The position numbers were made by a program, and so were the translations under genes. From contig QKGW01000185.1 in assembly GCA_003250275.1 (NCBI GenBank), forward strand, positions 1 to 10,893: a stretch of DNA of 10,893 nucleotides. Direction: 5' to 3'. The stretch comes from Alphaproteobacteria bacterium. GTDB lineage: Bacteria; Pseudomonadota; Alphaproteobacteria; Rhodospirillales; Rhodospirillaceae. This document shows positions 1 to 8,270 of this stretch, piece by piece. Numbering within the stretch: position 1 is the first letter of the stretch; each line of letters starts with the position of its first letter. The notes under the pieces are model-generated. The model was not told the DNA's origin. It saw only the letters and a program-made list of their open reading frames with translations, and did no database searches.

Positions 1-2328
1 GCCGAGGGCTTCGAGCGCTTCCTCCAGCTCAAGTACACCGGCACCAAGCGCTTCGGCCTCGAAGGCGGCGAGACGATGATCCCCGCGATCGAGCAGATCC
101 TCAAGCGCGGCAGCCAGTTGGGCATCCGCGAGGTGGTGTTCGGGATGGCGCACCGCGGCCGTCTCAACATGCTCACCTCGATCATGCACAAGCCCTACCG
201 GGCGATGTTCTCGGAGTTCCAGGGCAACCCGGCGAACCCCGAGGACGTGCAGGGCTCGGGGGACGTGAAGTATCACCTCGGCACCTCCGCCGACCGTGAG
301 TTCGACGGCGCCGAAGTCCACCTTTCGCTCACCGCCAACCCGTCGCACCTCGACGCGGTCGACCCGGTGGTGCTCGGCAAGGTGCGCGCCAAGCAGGCGC
401 AGCGCGGCGACGACGAGCGCAAGCAGGTGATGGGCCTGCTGCTCCACGGCGACGCGGCGCTCGCGGGCCAGGGCGTGATCGCCGAGTGCCTGATGCTGTC
501 GCAGCTCAAGGGCTACACCACCGGCGGCACCATCCACTTCGTCATCAACAACCAGATCGGCTTCACCACCGCGCCGCAGTTCTCGCGCTCGGGCCCGTAC
601 TGCACCGACATCACCAAGGCGGTGCAGGCGCCGATCTTCCACGTCAACGGCGACGATCCGGAAGCGGTGGTGTTCGCCTCGCGCATCGCCGTCGAGTTCC
701 GCCAGGAATTCCAGACCGACGTGGTGGTCGACATGGTGTGCTACCGCCGCCACGGCCACAACGAGAGCGACGAGCCGGCGTTCACCCAGCCGATCATGTA
801 TCGCAAGATCGCGCGGCACCCGACCACCCGCCAGCTTTACGCCAAGGCGCTCGAAACCGAGGGCGTGATCGCGGCGGGCGACGGCGACGCGCTGGTGCAG
901 GCGTTCCACGACCGCCTCGAAGGCGAGTTCGCCGCCGCGAGCGCCTACCGCCCGAACAAGGCGGACTGGCTCGAAGGCCGCTGGAAGGGGATCATCCCCG
1001 GTCACGATGAGGACAGCGAACTGCCGGTCGAAACCGCGCCGGACGACGCCTTCTCGGAAGACCGCACCGGCGTCGAGCTCGACGATCTGAAGGCGGTCGG
1101 TGCGGCGATCAGCTCGGTCCCCGCCGAGTTCAACGCCAACCGCAAGATCCTCCGCCAACTCGACGCGAAGCGCGAGATGTTCTCCTCTGGCGAAGGCATC
1201 GACTGGGCGACCGCCGAGGCGCTCGCCTTCGGCACCCTCCTGAAGGAAGGCACCCCGGTGCGCCTGTCGGGTCAGGACGCCGGGCGCGGCACCTTCTCGC
1301 AGCGCCACGCGGTGCTCACCGACCAGGATACCGAGCAGCGCTACGTGCCGCTCGCTCACGTCGGCGAGAACCAGGGCATCTTCGAGGTGCTCGACAGCCC
1401 GCTCTCGGAGAACGCAGTGCTCGGTTTCGAGTACGGCTTCTCGCTCGCCGAGCCGCACCAGCTGGTGCTGTGGGAAGGCCAGTTCGGCGACTTCGCCAAC
1501 GGCGCGCAGGTGATCTTCGATCAGTTCATCAGTTCGGCGGAATCGAAGTGGCTGCGCATGTCGGGTCTCGTTTGCCTGCTGCCGCACGGCTACGAGGGCC
1601 AGGGTCCGGAGCACAGCTCGGGGCGCGTCGAGCGCTACCTCCAGCTCTGCGCCGAGGACAACATGCAGGTCGGCAACTTCACCACGCCGGCGAACTACTT
1701 CCACGCGCTGCGCCGCCAGGTGCGCCGCAACTTCCGCAAACCGCTGATCGTGATGACGCCGAAGTCGATGTTGCGCGACAAGCGGATGGTCAGCAAGCTC
1801 GCCGACTTCGCCCCCGGCACCCGCTTCCTCCGCACCATTCCGGAGCAGGAGACGATCGCGCCCGACGAGAAGATCCGCCGCGTACTGCTGTGCTCGGGCA
1901 AGGTCTACTTCGATCTCGCCGCGGGCCGCGCCGAGCGCGGTATCGACGACGTCGCGATCGTCCGCATCGAGCAGCTCTACCCCTGGCCGAAGGACGCGCT
2001 GGTGCGCCACCTCTCGCGCTACCCCAACGCCGAGATCTTCTGGGTTCAGGAGGAACCGGCGAACATGGGGCCGTGGCTGTTCGCGTCGCCGCGCCTGTCG
2101 TTCCTCGCCGAGGAACTCGGCCACGCCGACATCCGTCCGACCTACGTCGGCCGCCGCGCCGCGGCGTCGCCGGCGACCGGCCTGATGCGCAATCACACCA
2201 AGGAACAGGCGCTGATCGTCGAGCAGGCGCTCACGGGCAAGCGGGAAGACCTGTTCCAGCCGTTCCGCCGCAGCACCACGCTCGCACGCCTGATGCCGCA
2301 AGGTTCGGTGAAGAAGAAGAAGGGTTGA
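1..2328 (+). CDS. sucA: 2-oxoglutarate dehydrogenase E1 component (5' end cut by window edge)
   Basis: This is the thiamine-diphosphate-dependent E1 subunit, which decarboxylates 2-oxoglutarate and passes the succinyl group to the lipoyl arm of SucB in the cytoplasm. The frame is open from base 1, and the codons before the first internal ATG at 76 encode family sequence (GFERFLQLKYTGTKRFGLEG), so that ATG is not the start. About 775 residues are present. The family is usually about 930-990 residues long, so roughly the first 200 are missing. Counting from base 1, the visible motifs are MAHRGR (49-54), the diphosphate/metal site GDDPEA (217-222) paired with RRHGHNE (249-255), the transketolase-like half starting at GQDAGRGTFSQRH (from 424), and later WEGQFGDFANGAQ and GYEGQGPEHSS. 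It ends in a lysine run followed by TGA. sucB follows after 46 bp, so the two are probably cotranscribed. Nothing looks broken. Identification is very secure. Confidence 0.98.
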   Translation, partial: AEGFERFLQLKYTGTKRFGLEGGETMIPAIEQILKRGSQLGIREVVFGMAHRGRLNMLTSIMHKPYRAMFSEFQGNPANPEDVQGSGDVKYHLGTSADREFDGAEVHLSLTANPSHLDAVDPVVLGKVRAKQAQRGDDERKQVMGLLLHGDAALAGQGVIAECLMLSQLKGYTTGGTIHFVINNQIGFTTAPQFSRSGPYCTDITKAVQAPIFHVNGDDPEAVVFASRIAVEFRQEFQTDVVVDMVCYRRHGHNESDEPAFTQPIMYRKIARHPTTRQLYAKALETEGVIAAGDGDALVQAFHDRLEGEFAAASAYRPNKADWLEGRWKGIIPGHDEDSELPVETAPDDAFSEDRTGVELDDLKAVGAAISSVPAEFNANRKILRQLDAKREMFSSGEGIDWATAEALAFGTLLKEGTPVRLSGQDAGRGTFSQRHAVLTDQDTEQRYVPLAHVGENQGIFEVLDSPLSENAVLGFEYGFSLAEPHQLVLWEGQFGDFANGAQVIFDQFISSAESKWLRMSGLVCLLPHGYEGQGPEHSSGRVERYLQLCAEDNMQVGNFTTPANYFHALRRQVRRNFRKPLIVMTPKSMLRDKRMVSKLADFAPGTRFLRTIPEQETIAPDEKIRRVLLCSGKVYFDLAAGRAERGIDDVAIVRIEQLYPWPKDALVRHLSRYPNAEIFWVQEEPANMGPWLFASPRLSFLAEELGHADIRPTYVGRRAAASPATGLMRNHTKEQALIVEQALTGKREDLFQPFRRSTTLARLMPQGSVKKKKG

Positions 2329-2374
2329 TCGGAGCCCGACGTCCGCAGCCCATGAAAACAACGGTCAGGAAATC

Positions 2375-3661
2375 ATGTCTCACGAAATCGTCGTCCCGAC
2401 GCTAGGGGAATCGGTGGTCGAAGCCACCGTCGCGAAGTGGTTCAAACAAGTCGGTGAGGCCGTCGAGGCCGATGAGCCGCTGGTCGAGCTCGAAACCGAC
2501 AAGGTGACCGTCGAGGTCAACGCCCCGGCGTCCGGCACGCTCACCGAGATCGTCGCCCCCGAGGGCGCAGAGGTCGAAGTCGGCGCGCTGCTCGCCCGCC
2601 TCGGCGCAGCCGGTGCCGCGGTTGCCGCTCCGGCGCCCGCTCCGGCCAAGGCCGCCGACGCGCCGAAGCCGGCCAGCTCCGATCTGCTCGCCGCGGCGGT
2701 CGCCGCCGCGGACTCTCCGGCCGAGGCCGACGACAGCCTCGCCCCGGCGGTGCGCAAGCTGATCGCCGAGAACAATCTCGACCCGAAGGCGATCCCCGCC
2801 ACCGGCAAGGACGGCCGCCTGACCAAAGAGGACGTGATCAACTTCCTCGAAGGCCGCACTAAGGTGATGGCCGGTCCCGCCGCCGCGCAGCCGCTCACTC
2901 CGCCGGCTCCGGCCGCCGCGCCCAAGGCCGCCGCGCCGGTTTCCGCCCGCGCCGCCGATCCGCGCGAGGAACGGGTGAAGATGACCCGCCTGCGCCGCCG
3001 CATCGCCGAACGCCTCAAGGGCGCGCAGAACACCGCAGCGATCCTCACCACCTTCAACGAGGTGGACATGACCGCGATCCTCGCCCTGCGCGAGCAGTAC
3101 AAGGCGGCGTTCGAGAAGAAGCACGGCACCCGCCTCGGCTTCATGTCGTTCTTCGTCAAGGCCTGCGTCGCCGCGCTCAAGGACATCCCGGCGGTCAACG
3201 CCGAGATCGCGGGCGACGAGATCGTCTTCAAGAACTACTACGACGTCGGCGTCGCGGTGGGTACCGACCAGGGCCTCGTCGTCCCGGTGGTGCGCGATTG
3301 CGACATGAAGTCGTTTGCCCAGATCGAGAAGGAAATCGGCTCGCTCGCCGGCAAGGCGCGCGACGGCAAGCTGACCATGGACGACATGACCGGCGGCACC
3401 TTCACGATCACCAACGGCGGCGTCTACGGCTCGCTGATGTCGACCCCGATCCTCAACCCGCCGCAGTCGGGCATCCTCGGGATGCACAAGACGATGCAGC
3501 GGGCGATGGTGATGCCCGACGGCTCGATTCAGGCGCGCCCGATGATGTACATCGCGCTCTCCTACGACCACCGCATCATCGACGGCGGCGAGGCGGTGAC
3601 CTTCCTCGTCAAGGTCAAGGAAGCTCTCGAAGACCCCACCCGTCTGGTGCTGGGCGTCTGA
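2375..3661 (+). CDS. sucB: Dihydrolipoyllysine succinyltransferase, E2 of the 2-oxoglutarate dehydrogenase complex
   Basis: E2 core of the complex: it accepts the succinyl group on lipoate, transfers it to CoA, and binds E1 and E3. The protein is 428 residues, a normal length. Order of parts: one lipoyl domain (about 2-76) with the lipoylated lysine K43 in ELETDKVTVEV; an Ala/Pro linker (77-120); a peripheral-subunit-binding domain (about 121-158, APAVRKLIAENNLD and GKDGRLTKEDV); a second Ala/Pro linker; and the acyltransferase domain (about 199-428) with catalytic H399 and D403 in SYDHRIIDGG. The N-terminus MSHEIVVPTLGES and the succinyltransferase-type sequence TTFNEVDM separate it from the pyruvate and branched-chain E2 proteins. 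The ATG at 2375 is preceded by AGGA (2367-2370), four bases away. The Ala/Pro linkers are expected flexible arms. Confidence 0.98.
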   Translation: MSHEIVVPTLGESVVEATVAKWFKQVGEAVEADEPLVELETDKVTVEVNAPASGTLTEIVAPEGAEVEVGALLARLGAAGAAVAAPAPAPAKAADAPKPASSDLLAAAVAAADSPAEADDSLAPAVRKLIAENNLDPKAIPATGKDGRLTKEDVINFLEGRTKVMAGPAAAQPLTPPAPAAAPKAAAPVSARAADPREERVKMTRLRRRIAERLKGAQNTAAILTTFNEVDMTAILALREQYKAAFEKKHGTRLGFMSFFVKACVAALKDIPAVNAEIAGDEIVFKNYYDVGVAVGTDQGLVVPVVRDCDMKSFAQIEKEIGSLAGKARDGKLTMDDMTGGTFTITNGGVYGSLMSTPILNPPQSGILGMHKTMQRAMVMPDGSIQARPMMYIALSYDHRIIDGGEAVTFLVKVKEALEDPTRLVLGV

Positions 3662-3856
3662 TCCCAAACGCGGGCTCTGCCCGCACCCGCTAGGGGCCTC
3701 GGGCCCCTAGAACCCCTTTTCTGGTTTTTTGCCGCGCAGCGGCGATCGGGTTCTGATTGCGCTCCGCGCGAAAAACCGAGGGGAGGTCCGGAGGGTCCGC
3801 GACCCTCCGGGGTCCGGGGCGGCGCCCCGGTTCTTCCCAGTTTTGACAGAGGCTGA
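3662..3856. repeat. Hairpin-rich intergenic block between sucB and lpd
   Basis: This 195-bp gap has no credible gene and is crowded with perfect inverted repeats: GCGGGC/GCCCGC at 3670-3684; CTAGGGGCC/GGCCCCTAG at 3690-3710 (9-bp arms, 3-nt loop); GCCGC/GCGGC at 3731-3743; GCGC/GCGC at 3759-3769; CCGGAGGGTC/GACCCTCCGG at 3788-3810 (10-bp arms, 3-nt loop); and CCGGGGC/GCCCCGG at 3814-3830. A longer-range stem pairs GGTTTTT at 3723-3729 with AAAAACC at 3771-3777 and encloses the two small hairpins. It extends outward through CCCCT 3713-3717 with AGGGG 3779-3783. The T tracts (3717-3720 and 3725-3730) do not directly follow the strong stems, so this is not a textbook terminator. It resembles REP/BIME-like palindromic elements. 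That it is a repeat family in this genome is inference, since only one copy lies in the window. Confidence 0.7.
3848..3852 (+). promoter_or_regulatory. Ribosome binding site of lpd (decides between two adjacent ATGs)
   Basis: AGAGG at 3848-3852 lies 4 nt before the ATG at 3857 and 7 nt before the second, adjacent in-frame ATG at 3860. The usual spacing is 5-9 nt, which favours initiation at 3860 and makes the first methionine optional. Confidence 0.5.
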
Positions 3857-5263
<1,407 letters not shown>

Positions 5264-5287
5264 TCCGCGCCGCATGGCAGGTGGAAG

Positions 5288-5314
5288 AAAGGCCGGGAGC
5301 GATCCCGGCCTTTT
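5288..5314. terminator. Bidirectional intrinsic terminator between lpd and the convergent receptor gene
   Basis: Perfect stem AAAGGCCGGGA (5288-5298), loop GCGA, then TCCCGGCCTTT (5303-5313), followed by a further T at 5314. The 11-bp GC-rich stem has A's on its left side and T's on its right side. It can therefore end lpd transcripts (25 nt after the stop) and, read on the other strand, transcripts of the minus-strand gene whose stop is at 5325. Confidence 0.88.
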
Positions 5315-5324
5315 CCATTGGCGC

Positions 5325-6422
5325 TCAGGCGAATGCGAGCGAGCGCGGCCTTCGCTCGGCGGCCTCGGTTTCGCCGATCTGGGCGCGCAAATCGTCGTCG
5401 CTGATCCGGCGCTGTTCGACCACGCCGATCCAGCCGAGGCCATCGTAGGCCTCGTAGCCGATGGTCTGGGCGAAGGCGACGACGCGGCCGTCGCGGGTGA
5501 CGGTCGAGCCCTTGGTCTGGCCCTGGGTTTCGAGCGGATAGGTGCGGTAGAGGTCGGCGCCGTCGGAGGCGGCGATGATGCGGTGCTGCGCGTCGAGCAG
5601 CAGCACGCGGGTGCGCGACCATTCCTCGGGCGAGAAGGTCGGCTCGTCGCAAACGATGGTGTGGGACTGCGCGCCCCAGTCGAAGAACACCCCGAGCGCG
5701 CCGACCACCTTGCCGCCGATCTCGCCTTCCTCGCGCACCGCGGTGGCGTAGAGGGCGACCGGCGCGCCGTCATGAGCGGCGTCGGTGGTGATGTCGTCGA
5801 CGACGTAGTCGTCGCCACTCGCGGTGGCGATCGCCTTTTTGAACCATGGTGCGGCGGCGTAATCGTGGCCGATCACGTGATGGAACCGGTCGGCGGCGGA
5901 GGCCGCGACGACGCGTCCGTCGAGGTCGAGGAGCACGAGGTCGAGGTAGACCGAGTAGAAGCGGTTGATCACCGCGAGGCGGTCTCCGGCGCGCGCGAAG
6001 CGTTCGGGCGTCGGGTCCTGCAACGCGCGGCAGAAGGCCTCGTCGGTGGCCCACCAGCGCACGTCGGCAGTGCGTTCGTAGAGATTACGGACGATCAGCT
6101 GCACCAGCGTCTGCGCCATGTCGACGTTGCGCGAGCCTTCAAGGTCTTTGACCAGGGTGTCGCTGATATCGAGTGCGTGCTTGATGCGGGCGAGGACGAC
6201 GGTGCGCATGTCCTCGGAATTGGCGGCCGCCTGGCGGGCGAGGGTCTTGACCTCGGAGGCGACGACCGCGAAGCCCTTGCCCGCTTCGCCGGCTCGGGCG
6301 GCTTCGATGGTGGCGTTGAGGGCGAGAAGTTGGGTCTGGCTGGCGATCGCTTCGCTGCTCTTGGCGAAGCCCTGAACGTCCCGCTGAATCGTACTCATGA
6401 TCAAACGCATACGTCGCGGCAT
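5325..6422 (-). CDS. Soluble chemoreceptor-like protein: MCP signalling tip followed by a Cache-like domain
   Basis: A 365-residue protein with no signal peptide or membrane segment that I can see. Residues about 22-65 carry the highly conserved receptor hairpin tip that contacts CheA/CheW (QTQLLALNATIEAARAGEAG, then KGFAVVASEVKTLARQAA). The flanking helices (about 1-28 and 66-98) are short and there is no HAMP domain. From about 100 to 340 follows what looks like a two-lobed Cache/PAS-like sensor: VLLDLDGRVVAAS (163-175), DYAAAPWFKKAI (187-198), GALGVFFDW (241-249), then a second lobe RVLLLDAQHRIIAASDG (272-288). The usual order is sensor first and signalling domain last, so this order is reversed. 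The ATG at 6422 (MPRRMRLIMS) is chosen because upstream codons run through non-conserved sequence into xerC; ATGs at 6410 and 6398 are alternatives, and the ribosome site is weak. Role inferred: cytoplasmic sensor feeding a chemotaxis-type kinase. The ligand is unknown. Confidence 0.85.
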   Translation of the reverse strand: MPRRMRLIMSTIQRDVQGFAKSSEAIASQTQLLALNATIEAARAGEAGKGFAVVASEVKTLARQAAANSEDMRTVVLARIKHALDISDTLVKDLEGSRNVDMAQTLVQLIVRNLYERTADVRWWATDEAFCRALQDPTPERFARAGDRLAVINRFYSVYLDLVLLDLDGRVVAASAADRFHHVIGHDYAAAPWFKKAIATASGDDYVVDDITTDAAHDGAPVALYATAVREEGEIGGKVVGALGVFFDWGAQSHTIVCDEPTFSPEEWSRTRVLLLDAQHRIIAASDGADLYRTYPLETQGQTKGSTVTRDGRVVAFAQTIGYEAYDGLGWIGVVEQRRISDDDLRAQIGETEAAERRPRSLAFA

Positions 6423-6490
6423 GGGGATTTCTTTCGTGGTCGTGTCGTCTGGGAGGCGCCGTGAAAATGGAAACGCAGGAAAACTCCGGT

Positions 6491-6519
6491 AGTAGAGCGA
6501 ATTTTCCGAGTCGGCGCAA
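6491..6519 (-). promoter_or_regulatory. Possible sigma-70-type promoter of the receptor-like gene
   Basis: On the minus strand, TTGCGC (6519-6514) and TCTACT (6496-6491) are separated by exactly 17 bp, about 70 bp upstream of the ATG at 6422. The match is partial: 3 of 6 to the -35 box and 4 of 6 to the -10 box. The region is visibly richer in A+T than its surroundings. This is a weak call made from spacing and location. Confidence 0.25.
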
Positions 6520-6527
6520 CCGCGCAC

Positions 6528-6544
6528 TGCGCGAAATTCGCGCA
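6528..6544. promoter_or_regulatory. 17-bp perfect palindrome, candidate operator
   Basis: TGCGCGAA-A-TTCGCGCA is a perfect dyad with 8-bp arms around one central base. It lies in the 152-bp gap between xerC (stop at 6575) and the receptor-like gene (start 6422), nine bases upstream of the candidate -35 box. With no usable loop it fits a binding site for a dimeric regulator better than an RNA hairpin. The regulator is unknown. Confidence 0.4.
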
Positions 6545-6574
6545 ACATGCAGCATTGATTAAATAATGGGCTGG

Positions 6575-7534
6575 TTATGACCGGCGCTTGTGGTCGCGCG
6601 GGTGCGCCGCGCCGTGGACCGCCTTGAGGCGGGCGGCGTCGACGCCGGTGTAGCGCTGCGTCGCCGCGAGCGAGGCGTGGCCGAGGAGTTCCTGGATGCT
6701 GCGCAAATCGCCCCCGGCTTCGAGCAGGTGGGTGGCGAAGCTGTGGCGCAGCGCGTGCGGTGTCGCGGTCTCGGGCAGGCCGAGCATCCCGCGCAGCACG
6801 CGCACCTGGCGCTGTACAACGCCGGGGTTGAGGCGCTCGCCGCGCGCGCCGACGAACAGCGGGTCCTTCGGCGCGAGGCGGTAGGGACAAATCTCAAGAT
6901 AAGCGTCGATCGCCGCGGTGATCGCGGGCAGCACCGGCACGATGCGGGTCTTGTTGCCCTTGCCGGTGACGCGCAGGGTGCCGTTCTCCGGGCGGTCGGC
7001 GACGTCGAGCCCGAGGGTTTCGCCGATGCGCAGCCCCGCGCCGTACATCAGCAGCAGCACCGCCGCGTCGCGCTTGCCGAGCCAGGGTTCGCGCGCGGCG
7101 TCGACGGCGGCGCGCACCGCGTCGAGGGCTTCGTCGGCGGAGAGCGGGCGGGGCAGAGTGAGGGGCTTGCGCGGCGTCGCGAGCGCGGCGAGCGCCGGGT
7201 TGGCGGCGAGGCCTTCGCGTTCGAGCCAGCCGAACAGGCCGCGCAGCGACGAGAGTTCGCGCGCGAGCGACGAACGCCCGATCCCCGCCGCGCCGCGCGC
7301 CGCGAGGTAGGCGCGGAAGTCGCGGGTGGCGAGCGCGGCGAGATCGTCGAGCGACGGCGGATGGCCGAGGTGCTCGGTGAGAAAGGCGAGAAAGCGGGCG
7401 GCGTCGCGGGCGTAGGCGTCGAGGGTGTTGACGCTGGAGCGGCGCTCGGCGGCGAGCCACGCGCGCCACTCCCGCACCCGGCCGGCGAGGTCGGGCGCGG
7501 CGGACAGCCCGCTCAGGGGGTCGGCGCGCACCAT
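6575..7534 (-). CDS. xerC: Tyrosine recombinase XerC
   Basis: Site-specific recombinase that, with XerD, resolves chromosome dimers at dif near the septum. The protein is 319 residues, normal for XerC/D. It has an N-terminal SAM-like DNA-binding domain (about 15-115, including SSVNTLDAYARDAARFLAFL) and a C-terminal catalytic domain (about 125-310). The catalytic set is complete: R169 in GAGLRIGE, the lysine in the beta hairpin GKGNKTR (191-197), H260 and R263 in HALRHSFATH, H286 in LLGHAS, and the nucleophile Y295 in TQRYTGVD. The start ATG (7532-7534) lies inside the end of the DUF484 gene, overlapping it by 22 nt with only a weak ribosome site, so translation is probably coupled. The DUF484 neighbour supports a housekeeping XerC rather than an integron or phage integrase. 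XerD is the main alternative by sequence alone. Confidence 0.93.
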   Translation of the reverse strand: MVRADPLSGLSAAPDLAGRVREWRAWLAAERRSSVNTLDAYARDAARFLAFLTEHLGHPPSLDDLAALATRDFRAYLAARGAAGIGRSSLARELSSLRGLFGWLEREGLAANPALAALATPRKPLTLPRPLSADEALDAVRAAVDAAREPWLGKRDAAVLLLMYGAGLRIGETLGLDVADRPENGTLRVTGKGNKTRIVPVLPAITAAIDAYLEICPYRLAPKDPLFVGARGERLNPGVVQRQVRVLRGMLGLPETATPHALRHSFATHLLEAGGDLRSIQELLGHASLAATQRYTGVDAARLKAVHGAAHPRDHKRRS

Positions 7535-8256
7535 CGGGACAGCTCGATCGCGAGCAGGCGGGCGAGGAATTCGAGAAGGTCGGTCGCCTGCTCGGGGTGG
7601 AAGGTTTCAGGCATGAACGCGCCGACCGCGAGCATCCCGACCGGACCGGCGCGATGGCTGCCGGGCTCCCAGGTGGCGGGGTCGTCGAGGCGGCAGAGCG
7701 CGTCGGAGCGGATCTTCGCGCCGGTCTTGCCGAACAGCCGGTTGCCGCCGCGCCGCTCGGCGCAGAGGAGAATGCGCGCCTCGGGCTCGGCGGCGAACAG
7801 CGCCTCGACCGTGCCGACGGGAACCCGGAGGATGCCCTCGGGGCCTTCCTCGGGGACCTCGGCGGCGGCGTCCTCGAGGATCAGGGCGATCGCGTCGACG
7901 TCGAGCACCTGCGGCCAGTCGCGGATCAGAACGCGGTGGAAGTCCGCCGGGGTCGCCGCCTCGACCAGCAGCAGCGCGGCGGAATGGGTGCGCTGCTGGC
8001 GCGAGAGGTTGCCCTGGCTGGTGGCGACGAGGTCGACCGAGGTGCGCGACAGACGTTCGACGTGGCGGCGCAGGCCGGTGATCATCGCCGACTGGAAATC
8101 CGCGATCGGGTCCGCGCCGGAAAAGCGGCTGGGCGGCGTCATCGCGCGCAGGAGGTCCGGGCGGTCGGCGAGGAAGTCGGGTTGGCTGCGCAAAAACGCC
8201 TCGACCTCCGCATCGGTGAGGCGGAGGTCGGCGGCGGCGGTGTCGGCGGTGCTCAA
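7513..8256 (-). CDS. DUF484 family protein (GAF-like), xerC partner gene
   Basis: A 247-residue DUF484 protein. The N-terminus has the family signature (EVEAFLRSQPDFLADRPDLL, about 17-36), then a helical stretch (about 50-90, possibly a short coiled coil, SAMITGLRRHVERLSRTSVD). A GAF-like domain follows to the end (LLVEAATPADFHRVLI; GPVGMLAVG; FHPEQATDLLEFLARLLAIE). The molecular function is not established. The gene commonly neighbours xerC in proteobacteria, and here it overlaps xerC by 22 nt. The start is a TTG (complement of 8254-8256), chosen because the conserved N-terminus begins about 17 residues later and the next methionine (residue 39) would remove it. The gap to the upstream tal stop is 14 nt. 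There are no membrane segments, so it is expected to be cytoplasmic. Confidence 0.88.
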   Translation of the reverse strand: MSTADTAAADLRLTDAEVEAFLRSQPDFLADRPDLLRAMTPPSRFSGADPIADFQSAMITGLRRHVERLSRTSVDLVATSQGNLSRQQRTHSAALLLVEAATPADFHRVLIRDWPQVLDVDAIALILEDAAAEVPEEGPEGILRVPVGTVEALFAAEPEARILLCAERRGGNRLFGKTGAKIRSDALCRLDDPATWEPGSHRAGPVGMLAVGAFMPETFHPEQATDLLEFLARLLAIELSRWCAPTP

Positions 8257-8270
8257 GGCGGGGCGTCCGG

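Noticed and set aside
2580..2960. Repetitive GCC/CCG-rich stretches in sucB as possible DNA repeats
   Set aside because: They encode the Ala/Pro-rich flexible linkers typical of E2 proteins, so the protein function explains the pattern.
2402..3667. Minus-strand open frames of 421 and 283 codons opposite sucB
   Set aside because: These are shadows of an intact E2 gene; the Ala/Ser- or Arg/Asp-rich translations simply mirror the codon bias of sucB.
3690..3730. Simple intrinsic terminator after sucB
   Set aside because: The 9-bp stem at 3690-3710 is strong, but the T tracts begin 7 and 15 nt after it rather than directly. The hairpins look like part of the larger palindrome block, so termination here is possible but not supported as a separate call.
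5274..6464. Long + strand open frame of 396 codons opposite the receptor-like gene
   Set aside because: It is antisense to a gene with clear MCP and Cache-like motifs. Its translation is low-complexity Gly/Val/Asp/Arg-rich with no recognisable domain, as expected of an antisense shadow in GC-rich DNA. It also starts within the lpd terminator region.
6423..6890. Extending the receptor-like gene upstream to give a 521-residue protein
   Set aside because: The extra 156 residues run through the intergenic gap and antiparallel-biased xerC sequence in another frame. They are Arg/Pro-rich and unlike any receptor N-terminus, and no membrane segment appears.
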